Origin: Xylaria sp. FL1777
Lineage: Eukaryota > Ascomycota > Sordariomycetes > Xylariales > Xylariaceae
Direction: 5' to 3'
DNA length: 64,000 nt
Assembly (NCBI GenBank): GCA_022578965.1
Contig: MU400623.1
Coordinates: forward strand, 1 to 64,000
A program made the translations under genes and the position numbers. The notes beneath the pieces were generated by a model. It was not told the origin of the DNA, did no database searches, and saw only the letters and a program-made list of their open reading frames with translations. Each line of letters opens with the position of its first letter. Positions within the stretch are counted from its first letter, which is position 1. Positions 12,340 through 23,054 of the stretch are shown here, piece by piece.

Positions 12340-13186
12340 ATGTGGATTCTGCCTCTTGTCGGCTACCTGGGCTCCGTCCTAGGCTTTTGTTTCTTGACGC
12401 TAGCTATAGGTACGTGATTCTTGGCACCCGGGCTCTGTATCTGATGAAAACGGGGCTCTGTTTATGTATAGCACAGTCAAAGGAGAAAAGGAAAAAAAAA
12501 AAAAAGGAGCCCAATTTTGGAATGTAATAACTGACGTGCTTCTTCCCACAGCGTCGGGCTTGTACTACCTTTCGGAACTCGTCGAAGAACATACCGTTAT
12601 TGCCAAACGACTCCTTACCCGATTAATATACTTCATCATTGGCCTTCAATTAGTGCTCTGGGTGGTTGATGGCCTCCCTCTGTTGTTGACCCTTCTTGGG
12701 GTCGTCTCTCATGTTGTTTACCTGGGCAACATGCGGCGATTCCCTTTTGTGAAGTTGACGGATCCTCTATTCCTGGCCTCATGCGGTACGCGAAATATCT
12801 CAAAACCACTGCATCCATACTCTTGCTAACCCTACGTAGTGCTCGTCCTTTTCAATCATTACTTCTGGTTCCGACACTTTTCCGACGCGCAACAGCGATC
12901 ATATTCCCGATTGTCATCCATGTACGACCAACCTGATGTACCAACCTTCACAGAAATCGCCTCGTTCTTCGGCATTTGCGTGTGGCTTATACCCTTTGCC
13001 CTATTTGTCAGTCTGTCAGCAAGTGACAATGTCCTGCCTACGATCGGTAGTGAGCAGCCATCTCACGATGACGGTGGGAAGAACAAGCGTCAAGGCATGG
13101 TCAAGGTCATTGTTGATTACGTACTGTCAGGCATAGGAGAAGTTAGTCGACTAGCGGGGTGGAAAAAACCTGAGGAACATTTTTGA
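12340..13186 (+). CDS. SVP26: Svp26/TEX261-family ER export adaptor
   Basis: Three exons, 12340-12409, 12552-12785 and 12840-13186, give 216 residues. The introns begin GTACGT and GTACGC and end in ACAG and GTAG, and the second carries a GCTAAC branch site. Svp26 is a small multi-pass membrane protein that recruits Golgi mannosyltransferases and other cargo into COPII vesicles. Diagnostic segments are ASGLYYLSELVEEHT near residue 25, LFNHYFWFRHF near residue 107, and FFGICVWLIPFALFVSLSA. Four hydrophobic segments are visible. The start MWILPLVGYLGSVLGF fits the family's short N-terminus. An ATG 26 bases upstream opens a short frame that stops after five codons, so it is a possible tiny upstream ORF. 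The first intron holds a 14-base A-run. Confidence 0.93.
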
Positions 13187-14497
13187 GCATATGCGGCTAT
13201 GGTTATGGAACATCTTGGTCATCTCTTGTACTATTGTACCATTTCTCGGTGGCTAGGGCGTCATTGTTTGTTTTGAGGTATGAGTTCCGCCCTTGTTTCT
13301 CTACATTTATTAACATATTTTATCAGCGGTCTTCCGGGTGCCATGCCACTCTGTTTACGTGTTTCGCAACTGCCTAAGATCGCCGAATAGCAGATATAAT
13401 ATTCCAGAGCCACGTGTCCGCTAGACGCAGAATCACAAGGACAACGGCGAACCTGTCTTATTCGCCTACTAACAACAATGCTAAAACTGGCATGTCTTTA
13501 TTGCCATACATGGGCAATCTCGTCTAAGCGACGCACATGACATTATGGTCTAATGCTATGTTAGTTTGTAAGTATGTGTGCTGTCCTATTTCCTCTGTAG
13601 CAGTCAACTATGATGATCCCACCAAATTCTTATGCTAGATTGTATTTGAGTCTCCTGACCTTGATGCGAATATTTGGGTTTTACTGAATGATAGATGCCC
13701 CCAAGCATATTTTTATCTCACCTTGAATTTCGATTAAAAGGTTGCTGACCTAGAGTGTCACAGATCGAGACAACTACTGTCACTTTTGGTTGCATCCTAT
13801 TTCGGTTGCCTACCATCGATGCACTTTCGTCTACCAAGTCTAAAAGATAATTCCAATGATAGACTAAGCGTACTGGGGACACATGATTGGATTAAGGAAA
13901 GAGATCATGTGGTAGCGTTCTATCCTGGGTCGCCATCATATAGTTCGAAGCTATGGTTCAGTGAGCTAAAATCTGAATCCGATAAATCCCTATTGTGTCC
14001 ACGGTCTTCATCAAATGCAGAACCTAGTGTCCTGGCTCTCCAAAGAGCCAGATAAACTTACTGCTTGGGCTACCTACATACACTGAATGGATTTAAGACA
14101 GCCAAGCTATTGTCATATTCCGCTGCGGTGCAATTGGAATAGAAGTCACGTTTCTACTTTTTAGACTGCTCGATATACGGAAGGTTTAGACTGGGTTTAA
14201 TTCGACCGCAATAGAAGTCTTCATTGATAATTCAATAATGACGCCGAGTATGGACAGTATCGAGACCATGAAGGCGTTTGCAACTTTTAACTTCCCTATG
14301 CAAGTTAGTGCACCGGCTACTCTTGGTAAGCTCGGATAAGAATAAAAGCTATCCTCATTTGCTTGGTTTTTTTTTATTAGCATTGCTTAGAAACAAAGTA
14401 AGGACTTTATCTTTAATTGGGCCGAACTCAAGTTGGAAAAGAATAGAATGAAAAAAAGAGAGAGAAAAGAAAAGAAAAGAAACCTAAAAAGTTAAAA
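13187..14497. other. Intergenic region, nothing recognised
   Basis: No gene-like frame is visible. A plus-strand open stretch at 13786-14055 has no recognisable motif or splice support. A purine-rich tract (AGAGA/AAAAG) at 14445-14485 lies just beyond the 5S gene terminator. Confidence 0.45.
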
Positions 14498-14616
14498 ACG
14501 TACAACACCAAGGATTCGCCGGTCGTCACCGACCCGACTACTAATTCGGCGCTCTCCGGTTTATCTAAGGGAGAGCGGACGGGATCCCGAGCTCTCCGGA
14601 GGCTATGGTCGTACGT
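14498..14616 (-). rRNA. 5S ribosomal RNA gene
   Basis: The minus strand is 119 bases long, from ACGTACGACCATAG to GGTGTTGTACGT. The ends pair over nine bases with one G-U to form helix I. Internal segments match the fungal 5S pattern: CCCGTCCGCTC in the first third, then TTAGTAGTCGGGTCGGTGAC and CGGCGAATCC in the internal control and E/D regions. Immediately downstream on the minus strand is a TTTT run, a Pol III terminator. Single dispersed 5S genes are normal for Pezizomycotina. Loops around helix III differ from textbook sequences, so a divergent isotype or an ageing copy is possible. Confidence 0.85.
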
Positions 14617-14946
14617 GAAGGAAGGGCATCCTAATTCACCTTATGTAGCTATAGTTCTATATAGGATTTTCGTCTATTTTGTCATGTTCGCGACCTTAAC
14701 CATGCCCAACATCTGGTTTTAATCTTTTATATATAATACGGAAGAGTCTAACAAGTCCCATTCGATTGAGCAGATACTGACGTGCCATGTATAAACACAT
14801 AGCAACAGCCAGGTGTGCTGCTGTGAGGACTTGGAACTGAGAGCTTAACTCTGTTTAGATTACAATAATCACTTATGGCTACTAAGGTTTTTACTTTTAT
14901 GCCAGTTTATATACAATTAGTCTGCCTTTTTTAACCTCTGGGGTTC

Positions 14947-15008
14947 GCCAATATGTCTCAGATAAGCGAGGGCTGAATAGCTTTACTGCTGAACACGAGA
15001 GACAGTCT
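14947..15008. repeat. Dispersed repeat, copy A
   Basis: This segment begins GCCAATATGTCTCAGATAAG and matches 17538-17588 with three mismatches in the first 37 bases, plus an 11-base length difference before a shared CGAGAGACAGTCT/CGAGACAGTCT end. It is probably the edge of a decayed transposable element. A frame at 15153-15359 (minus) may be part of the same element but was not identified. Confidence 0.5.
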
Positions 15009-15720
15009 CAATAGATCTCAGTTCAGCGTAGTACGGTCCAGGTGTCTCACCGAACTAGTATCGTACAAGGTCTTCAGCGGGTTCAGCGCATGTAACAGGT
15101 GTCACATCATCCCCTTCGGTAGATAGCTGTCCCAGCTATCCCAAAAATGAAGCTATTCAGACACACGCTTCGCGCTATCTACGCCGCCGGCACCTCCAAC
15201 CTCTATACTCGCTGTAGATGTACGTATTGCCGCGGTGGCAACTCGCAATAGCCCAACCTCGATTTTCATGAAGATCCCCTTGTCGTTAACGGGACGAAGA
15301 ATGAGTGGTGAGAAGCGAGGGGCGTCATAGTAAAATATGTTTGCGCAGAAAACACCCAAATAGGAAACTTAACTTCTTATTTGCAACGAGGGCGCATTAA
15401 CTCCTTGACTACTTATAAGTTATACTGTATCTGTGCAGGAATGTATAGATTCTACGATCGCTTTCCTGCCATAGCTGCAGTGACGCTGGTGACAGGCTAC
15501 ATTTGTCCTACTCTCGCAGCCGAATCTTAATTACAACTAGTACATTCATTGTGCGATTCCCGAGTTCGAACTATGTTCATCTATGTCCTAATATTCCCCA
15601 AAAATTGTAAATTCCAGTAGTAATTCTAAAGATTATAGGAAGGGGATTGAAGGGGGTAAAGCGTGCGTGTTTCCTATGAGTCCAGCAGACATACAAATGC
15701 CCTATGCTTTTAAGGGTAAA

Positions 15721-16681
15721 TTAATTCTGGCAAACTTGCCTTATTCTATTTTCCGACACATTCATGTTCCAGTACTCAATAATATTAGTATCCAAAGCCA
15801 AATTAAACTTCATTCCGGGCCGCTCTCGGTTGATTTCGAGTTGAAATCGTTTGGCCCAATCCAAGCCATCGTTCAAGAGCGGCTCCCACCAATAAGGCTT
15901 CTCACCCTCCGCAAGCGGGCCTTTGGAGGTCTTCAAGGGATATTTATTAAGCTTGAGAGGCCCGCCATCTATATCTGAGCCGAGAAGAGAGAAGTGTGGG
16001 ATTGGCGTGAATGGAACTTCGCTCCACTGCGGCAGCGATGCTCCAAACATTGGCATATATTCCTCTATAGCTGTGATGGCGAAAGTGATATCCTTTAGTT
16101 TGGAAAGAATTGGCAAAATAGATCGATTCCAAGCTTGGATCCGTTCGTTGGTTTCGAGAGAGGGGGCTATTTCCCAGTCCATATTGGAAGTAGAATTGTC
16201 ACCTAGCGGAATACAAAGCTTGGTGGCGTTACATAAGTGGTTCGCCCAGGGACGATCGGGCGGGGGCAGCGGGCAAAATTTATTCCAGAATACCGTGTCC
16301 TCACGCCAGTTTATAGCGAAGTCGAAATTCAATATTGGACCCAGGGACCCCGGTGCGGGACGCACGATAAAATCGCTGAGCGGCACGAATGAGTAATGCT
16401 CGAAAGTCGTTCTTCGGGACTCGTGATTCGTATGCAAGATGGGCAGAACCGTGTCCATTCGTTGTTCCTGAAAGCTCATGCTCCTGTTAAATATTCCGGG
16501 GCTTATTATTTTAAGGGCTTGATCTAATTCAAATAGATGTATTTGAAAGGGAGTTGTTTCAGCGGCAGCTTAGTACATATTAGTTCCTAATTCACATTCT
16601 AGTCTGCAATATGGACATATACTCACCCACCCAGATTTCTATTCGAAGCTCAGGCGGCAGTTCGGGGAACAGGTGGAACAT
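15721..16681 (-). CDS. 2EXR-domain protein
   Basis: Exon 1 (16681 to about 16623) encodes MFHLFPELPPELRIEIW, the defining start of the fungal 2EXR domain. Exon 2 (about 16483-15721) contains PILHTNHESRRTTFEHYSF, the second half of the same domain. This gives about 273 residues. The intron uses a weak GTATAT donor and an AACAG acceptor, the only pairing that keeps frame; a GTGAGT donor four bases earlier would break it. 2EXR proteins form large lineage-specific families in filamentous ascomycetes and have no established molecular role. The rest of the protein, with segments such as NFDFAINWREDTVFW, is not recognised. The weak donor leaves open that this is a decaying copy. Confidence 0.72.
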
Positions 16682-17375
16682 AGTAAGCGGTGTTCTATTA
16701 TGATATACTGTCAGCTAGAAGCCTCATAATTAAGAGCGTTTGATCGTAAGAACCTAGCTTGTTGCTCTACATCTACAATCATCTCCTGGGGCATATCTGA
16801 CTCTTGAAAGCTAAGCGTAGTCATGGCCGAGTCCCCGAGATTTTTCTTGGTGTGGACGTTAAGCCTACGCGTAGGTAAAGTACCTCGGTATCAGGACTAC
16901 CTTACGGGATATCGTTGCTACGCACTTGTCGATGAGCGGGGAGTGGTGTGGTTTAGGAGAAAATTATTCTTGATGGTTTTGCGCGTTTGTTCCGGTAAGT
17001 TGCCAAATAAATCTTACGGATGCGTATTGATCAACCACGAAATGTATGAAACTGCAAGGTACGGGTTCCAACTTTGGCCGTGGTACGCGGATTTTATAAA
17101 GATGATATAGAAACATGACCAGAGAGGCGGGACGACTAGGACTTTAACATGCAGGTTTGTGATAAAAGCGAGGGAGAGGTCAAAAGGATGTTTGTTGCTA
17201 GGTCTACAGCACTGGGGTGGGCTACCTAACTACTCCGGGGCAAACACAAGAGCGTCCACGCTCTTCTCAATATCAATCCTCCGCAACGAGTAAGGATGGA
17301 TGAACGCCAACTAGATCACGGTAAACCGATACTCGATTACACCTGAGAAAGTCTTGCAAACGACCGGGAGATCAA

Positions 17376-17463
17376 CCTAGCAGCGGCCGAGAATAGGGAA
17401 ATAGCCTTGCAGCGGCTAGGAAAACAACAAAACACAAAGGGAGGTAGCCTAGCAGCGGCTGAG
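17376..17463. repeat. Three imperfect CTAGCAGCGGC units
   Basis: The word CTAGCAGCGGCCGAG and variants appear at about 17377, 17406 and 17449, separated by roughly 30-43 bases. This small direct-repeat cluster lies next to dispersed repeat copy B and is probably part of an old element. Confidence 0.45.
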
Positions 17464-17537
17464 GTTGTAGACTGGGGAAGGGGGGTGTATACATTTAAGA
17501 AAGGGATAAATGTCGGCCTTCGGTATTTACGAAGGCT

Positions 17538-17588
17538 GCCAATATGTTTCAGATAGGCTAGGGCTGAATAGCTTATTCGAGACAGTCT
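17538..17588. repeat. Dispersed repeat, copy B
   Basis: This is the partner of 14947-15008, in the same orientation, about 2.6 kb away. It begins GCCAATATGTTTCAGATAGG and ends in the shared GAGACAGTCT. Confidence 0.5.
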
Positions 17589-18224
17589 GTATCGAACACT
17601 GAGACCTGCAATCCCTTTTGCGTGAGCCCTCCATACAGAAGCTTGCTACATGCAAGGTTAACACTAAACCGGCCATAATAACGTAAATGTGTGACCATTG
17701 GCGTGTCTCAGGTAAGCGTGTGATAAAAGGGGTTATTATCCTATCTGTGTGGCGACAAAACATCAACACCAAATCTCGTGGTCCAATCTGAGACTCTACG
17801 ACTCTGACTAAGCCATGAACCATACCGCCAAAGTCTACCAAGCACTGATGCTCATTTGTGGCCATCTGCGGCATTATGAAGCTTTAGGAGCTGGAAGCTC
17901 CTCGAACACGTGGCTAAAAAGACGGATTTCCGATGAATCGATTACCGCTCTTATCGTCTAGCATGATGGGAACTTTATAGTAGCTCTCTCACTAGAGCTT
18001 CTTGTCTACGAAAGAAGGATGGGTCAGCCTGGTGTGGCGATCTCAAGGTTGCTCAAAGTTGCTGAAGAATTTATTGAGGATCATGTTGTTACCTCCCCGG
18101 CGACAGAGGCGACGCCAACGGGGATTCATCGATCAATAGCTTATTAAAATTGATTATTATCAAGCTGAACGCGCTATGCTCGGAGGGGTTTGGGCGTGGA
18201 ATATCCCGACCTGTAACTGAGACA

Positions 18225-19283
18225 TCATCTATTCTTTTTCTTCTTGCCCCTTTGCGCTTTCGAGCCTTGTGACTTTATATTGTATCGATTCGCATTTTCA
18301 ACATCGAATTCGGATTTCCTCGTGCGAAAGAGTAGCATGGCGACTCTAGCATCTTCAATACTAGAATGCTCCCCCGTTTGAAACCCATCTAAACCTAATA
18401 CTTCTCTCGCAAGGATCCGCAATGCGGGTTTTGGTCCATGTCCGAATTTGCGAAAGCTCGGATGCCGTGCAGTATCCCGAATCTGTGGTTCTGGGTGACT
18501 GAGCTCAAGGACAGCTAGATCGTGTCTCACGTCGTGACCGACAAGGATCCGACTTTTAAGTAGATCAGCAACGGTAGCTTGCACCTCTTCGAAAGGCCGC
18601 GCATTCGACGGCCGTAATACAGCGGCAGTAAGTCCCGTGATTCCTGTTCGGTAGTCTACCACGGGCTCACGGGGACGAACAAAGGAGTCGTACACCTGCT
18701 TGCTGTGGAAATCTACACAGCTTACACGTGCTAGCATGTGGTCTTGTCCTCCTGGCCCTACACCTACCATTTCGCAGTCTATTGCGATGTATTTACCAAC
18801 TTCGATACCAGGTGCCAGACCTTCGTTAACACAACGCTTATCTTGTACAATTTTATTGCTGGATACGGCGGCGATGGAAGAAGGCCGACCCCGTCTAAGT
18901 CCTAGATTGTAGGCTTCAGCTAAGTCCTCGGCCGTCAAATCATTTTCCTTGGCCCAGAGAGCGAGCGATGGTGTCACTGTCGCAGGCGTACCTTTAACTA
19001 GTGCTGAAGACTGAGTAACGCCCATCGCAACTGGTTTCGTGGAAGATCTGCCTTGCTTAGACTCTGCGTTGGGAGGGTACTGTCTCCGTTCTTGCGAAGA
19101 ACTACTGTTCAAATTGGGCTTCTTTTTCGCTGAGCCCTTTTCGGTAAAGTGGGTAGATTTTCGCTTCTTGCTTGAAGAGCCCAGTGCCGTTGGCCCCTTT
19201 GACGATGAGGCTGGAGCGGTGGAAGATTCCGCCCTAATCTTGGCTTGGAGTTTTTTCCAATTTGACGAGAGCTCTTGTGCCAT
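18225..19283 (-). CDS. REX4: RNA exonuclease 4 (REX4-like)
   Basis: A single exon of 352 residues from the ATG at 19283 (MAQELSSNWKKLQ). An in-frame ATG seven codons earlier is less typical. The product is a DEDDh 3'-5' exonuclease of the Rex4 family, acting in the nucleolus on pre-rRNA processing. The lysine/serine-rich N-terminus (to about residue 90) suits a nuclear signal. Exo I is AIDCEMVGVG near residue 169. Exo II is LVGHDVRHDLAVL. Exo III is EHSSIEDARVAMLLF, with the DEDDh histidine just before it. The C-terminus is lysine-rich (RGKKKKNR). The gene is transcribed away from MCM6 across a 677-bp shared promoter. Confidence 0.92.
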   Translation of the reverse strand: MAQELSSNWKKLQAKIRAESSTAPASSSKGPTALGSSSKKRKSTHFTEKGSAKKKPNLNSSSSQERRQYPPNAESKQGRSSTKPVAMGVTQSSALVKGTPATVTPSLALWAKENDLTAEDLAEAYNLGLRRGRPSSIAAVSSNKIVQDKRCVNEGLAPGIEVGKYIAIDCEMVGVGPGGQDHMLARVSCVDFHSKQVYDSFVRPREPVVDYRTGITGLTAAVLRPSNARPFEEVQATVADLLKSRILVGHDVRHDLAVLELSHPEPQIRDTARHPSFRKFGHGPKPALRILAREVLGLDGFQTGEHSSIEDARVAMLLFRTRKSEFDVENANRYNIKSQGSKAQRGKKKKNR

Positions 19284-19707
19284 CTTGTATACGACTCGCG
19301 ACACTTTTATGTCAATATTGCAGTGAGACGAAGTCTTCGCTCATATGCAGCTGATCTGGCGACTTATTACTGGAGTATGGTTGAAGGTATCAGATCAACT
19401 CGATGTGTGATCCTCCTTTGTATGAGGTGAGGAGTATTAATGTCAATAGGAATATCATGGAGACTGTGTTCACCAGAGGACGAGTGGCCTAAATAAAGCC
19501 TCCCCCCAGGCTCCCACACTTCGAGAGGAACCGACCCTCGTGTTTGGTGAAACAGGTAGAAGGTACCTGACGTTGAAATTGGAAACTTTTTCAGCATTGC
19601 AATCAATTATTGAATAATGTGAGATTGGTTGCAACTATGCTAACTAAAGGGAATATGCACTTAGCTGGTATTGATAAAGCAAACCATCCGACAGATGCAA
19701 CCACTTA

Positions 19708-19749
19708 ACGCGCTTGAGAACCAATTAAAACGCGAAAATACGCGACGCG
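19708..19749. promoter_or_regulatory. Cluster of four ACGCG (MCB-type) cores in the REX4/MCM6 promoter
   Basis: ACGCG occurs at 19708-19712, 19730-19734, 19740-19744 and 19745-19749, about 210-250 bases before the MCM6 start. The second is embedded in AACGCGAAAA, which also resembles an SCB site. MBF-type factors bind these elements in yeasts to time MCM and other G1/S genes. Binding here is inferred from the motif cluster alone. Confidence 0.6.
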
Positions 19750-19960
19750 ACTTGCTCTAATGTAGCCCCTCCACCTTCTTTTTCCTCTACATTATATTTC
19801 CTCTGCATTTATTTTCTGTCGGCCACCCACTGCTGTCCAAGCATAGAGATCTGCGGTTATATGTCTTTCTAACCGTCTTATCTCCTTACCCTCATTATTT
19901 GTACCCTCGATTTTCCTCTAGTGCACCATCAACACACGTTGAGACTGTAACTACGCAACA

Positions 19961-22900
19961 ATGGCGACGCCAAGCGACGCCGGCTTCATGATGTCAGACG
20001 CTCCCTCGGGACCTGCAACGACGCCTAAACCGAGGCAATACCAGCGAGGCTCGTCAGCTAGGCCGCGAGCACCTCCATCCGAGAGTCTAGCTGCGCCCAG
20101 CGACGACGAAGGCGAGGGTTTCGCAGATGACCAGATTCCGGGACACATAAGAAGACGCAATGATCCCTCCGCCATTCCTCGCGTGGAGGACCGGATTGGT
20201 ATCACCGTGCAAGAGCATTTTGAAAACTTCATTGAAGAGTATGTCTTGGGTCTTCTGGAGCTGTGTGCCACGATCGCCATTAACAACGCCGTCTCAGATA
20301 TATCGAAGACCCGGTCGCATCGGGCCAACAGCCCGGCTCGAGCAGAACCACGGATAGGTTCTACATTGCGCAGATTCACAACATGCGTGTATACCAGCTT
20401 TCCACCTTCTACGTGAACTACGACCATGTAGCCTCTTACCAGAATGGTGGCCTTGCCAACGCTATCAACACGCAATACTACCGATTTCTCCCGTTTCTTA
20501 CACACGCCTTACACAACATGATAGCCAAACACGAGCCGCAATATTTCCGTGAGCATCGACAAGCTACTACGTCGAGCAACCAGACGACGTCAGGTGCAAG
20601 CAATTTCGGGTCCGCTAGCCAGTCTGAGTCGCAGGGGAGCAAGACAGCCAACCAGCAAACCGATAAGCTTTTTGCCATCGCTTTCTACAATCTACCTCTA
20701 GTATCAAGGATCCGGAGTTTACGAGCCAAGAACATTGGCCAGCTGCTTTCTATCTCCGGTACAGTGACACGAACCTCTGAAGTTCGGCCCGAGCTGTCGT
20801 TGGCAACCTTTAATTGTGAGGCATGCCGTAATCCAGTACCCAATGTTGAACAGACATTTAGATACACCGAGCCCACGCAATGCCCCAACGCTGAATGCGG
20901 CAACCGTTTGGCATGGCAGCTTGATATTCGACAGAGTACCTTTGTTGATTGGCAAAAGGTACGTATCCAGGAGAACAGTTCGGAAATACCTACTGGTAGT
21001 ATGCCCCGAACCATGGACGTCATCCTCCGGGGCGAAATAGTCGACCGTGCTAAGGCAGGAGAGCGGTGCATATTCACGGGTGCGTTGATTGTGGTCCCAG
21101 ATGTGAGCCAGCTTGGTCTCCCTGGCGTTCGCCCTTCAGCTGTCCGAGATGACCGTAATGCGCCCCGCAATAACGATGTTGGTGGCAGCGGTGTCTCAGG
21201 TCTCAAATCCCTCGGTGTTCGTGATCTGACGTACCGTCTCGCTTTTCTTGCCAATATGGTAACCCCCGATACTACCACCCCTGGACAATCAGCAAGCCGA
21301 CAAGTCAACGAGATCATCAACTCGATGACACAGGCATCGGCCGAGACTGCTGAATCGGTAGAGGATGCACAAGCTGCTGTTCTGAACTCAATGACTCCTA
21401 GCGAGATTGAGGAACTTCGTGAAATGGTTCACAGCGATCATATCTACTCACGGCTTGTTAAATCAATCGCACCAACTGTCTACGGTCATGAAATTGTCAA
21501 GAAGGGTATTCTACTGCAACTTATGTCTGGTGTCCATAAAACCACTGCAGAGGGGATGGCTCTGCGAGGTGATATCAACATCTGTATTGTCGGAGATCCA
21601 TCAACATCAAAATCCCAGTTTCTAAAGTATGTCTGCTCCTTCGCCCCGCGAGCAGTGTACACATCAGGGAAAGCCTCTTCAGCTGCTGGTCTTACGGCTG
21701 CTGTAGTCAAAGATGAAGAGACGGGCGAATTCACAATTGAAGCTGGAGCTTTGATGCTAGCGGACAATGGTATTTGCGCCATTGACGAGTTCGACAAGAT
21801 GGACATTGCCGACCAAGTCGCTATCCACGAAGCCATGGAACAGCAGACAATATCTATTGCAAAGGCAGGTATTCAGGCTACTCTCAACGCGCGGACGTCT
21901 ATTCTTGCTGCCGCCAACCCTGTGGGCGGACGCTACAACCGCAAAATGACCCTGAGAGCAAATATCAATATGTCGGCACCCATCATGTCGCGTTTTGATT
22001 TGTTCTTTGTTATTCTTGATGAATGTAACGAATCGGTCGACCGCCACCTGGCCGAGCATATTGTGGGTATACATGCGCTACGCGATAGTGCTATCGAACC
22101 TGAATTCAGCACAGAGTGTCTACAGAGGTATATCCGTTTCGCACGGACGTTTCGGCCCGAGTTCACAGATGAGGCTAAGGAGCGCCTCGTAACCAAATAC
22201 AAAGAGCTCCGTGCTGACGATGCCCAAGGCGGAATCGGCAAAAATAGCTATCGAATTACCGTCCGACAGTTGGAAAGTCTGATTCGCCTATCTGAGGCGA
22301 TTGCCAAAGCCAACTGTGTTGAGGAGATCGTGCCTGAGTTCGTCGATGAGGCATTCAATCTATTACGGCAGAGTATCATATCTGTCGAACACGACGATGT
22401 CGAAATGGAGGATGAGTATGGCGAATCTGAAGATTCAGCCGCTCTCATTGCAGCAGCAGACGAGGCATCAGGCACTGCGGCTGCTACACCCTTACAAAAC
22501 CGGGATGTCGAAGGTGATGAGGTGATGCACGATGAAAATGCCGAAGCCGAGGCCAGTGGTTCCAGTGCTGTGGCGCGCAAAAAGACAGCCATCACGTACG
22601 AGAAGTACATTGCGATGGTGAATCTAATCGTCTCACGAGTGAACGATGACGAGGCTAGTGGAGTCGGCGAGGGAGTCGACGGCGAGGACCTCGTCCAGTG
22701 GTATCTTGAGCAAAAGGAGGACGAGCTTGACGGAGAAGAGGATTACCATCGCGAGATGGGCATCGCCAAGATGGTACTCAAGAAGATGGTCAAGGTGAGT
22801 TTCTTCTGCGGGCCTATAGTTCCCTTCTCCCTATCGATGAGTGGCGGATTTTGCCCATAGCCATCTTCGATCCCCCAAAACAGCTGTCGGAACGCGTTTC

Positions 22901-23054
22901 TAACGTGCTTTAATAACAATAGGACAACATTCTTATGGCCGTACATGGCGAAGGCTTAGCCGAGGAAGGCGATGAGGGTGCTCAGCCAGTAGCAGAAACC
23001 TCGCAAAAGGTTGTCTACGTGCTTCATCCCAACTGTGCAATTGAAGAATATTAA
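19961..23054 (+). CDS. MCM6: DNA replication licensing factor Mcm6
   Basis: Three exons, 19961-20238, 20298-22794 and 22923-23054, give 968 residues, within the Mcm6 range. Mcm6 is one of six subunits of the MCM2-7 replicative helicase. The zinc-binding region has CEAC followed by a CPNAEC pair near residues 200-235. The Mcm6-typical segment RIQENSSEIPTGSMPRTMD follows. Walker A is GDPSTSKSQFLK, Walker B with the DEFDKM loop is GICAIDEFDKMD, and the arginine finger is in MSRFDLFF. The C-terminus has the Mcm6 GKNSYRITVRQLESLIRLSE motif and a winged-helix region after an acidic stretch. Intron 1 (GTATGT...CTCAG) restores the family's EDPV segment before FYIAQIHNMRVYQLSTFYV. Intron 2 begins GTGAGT. 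Confidence 0.96.

Larger units (their letters stand above)
16682..18224. other. Intergenic region with decayed repeat fragments
   Basis: A 95-codon frame (16823-17110, plus) and a 115-codon frame (17527-17874, minus) match nothing I know. The second overlaps the dispersed repeat copy B and is likely repeat-derived. No reliable gene was found. Confidence 0.45.

Noticed and set aside
13786..14055. 89-codon plus-strand frame
   Set aside because: It has no motif and no codon-bias signal distinct from surrounding non-coding DNA.
15153..15359. 68-codon minus-strand frame near repeat copy A
   Set aside because: It may derive from a transposable element, but I could not match it to a named protein. 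It is short and has no flanking coding context.
16823..17110. 95-codon plus-strand frame
   Set aside because: Not recognised, with no introns or partners. Length is within chance expectation.
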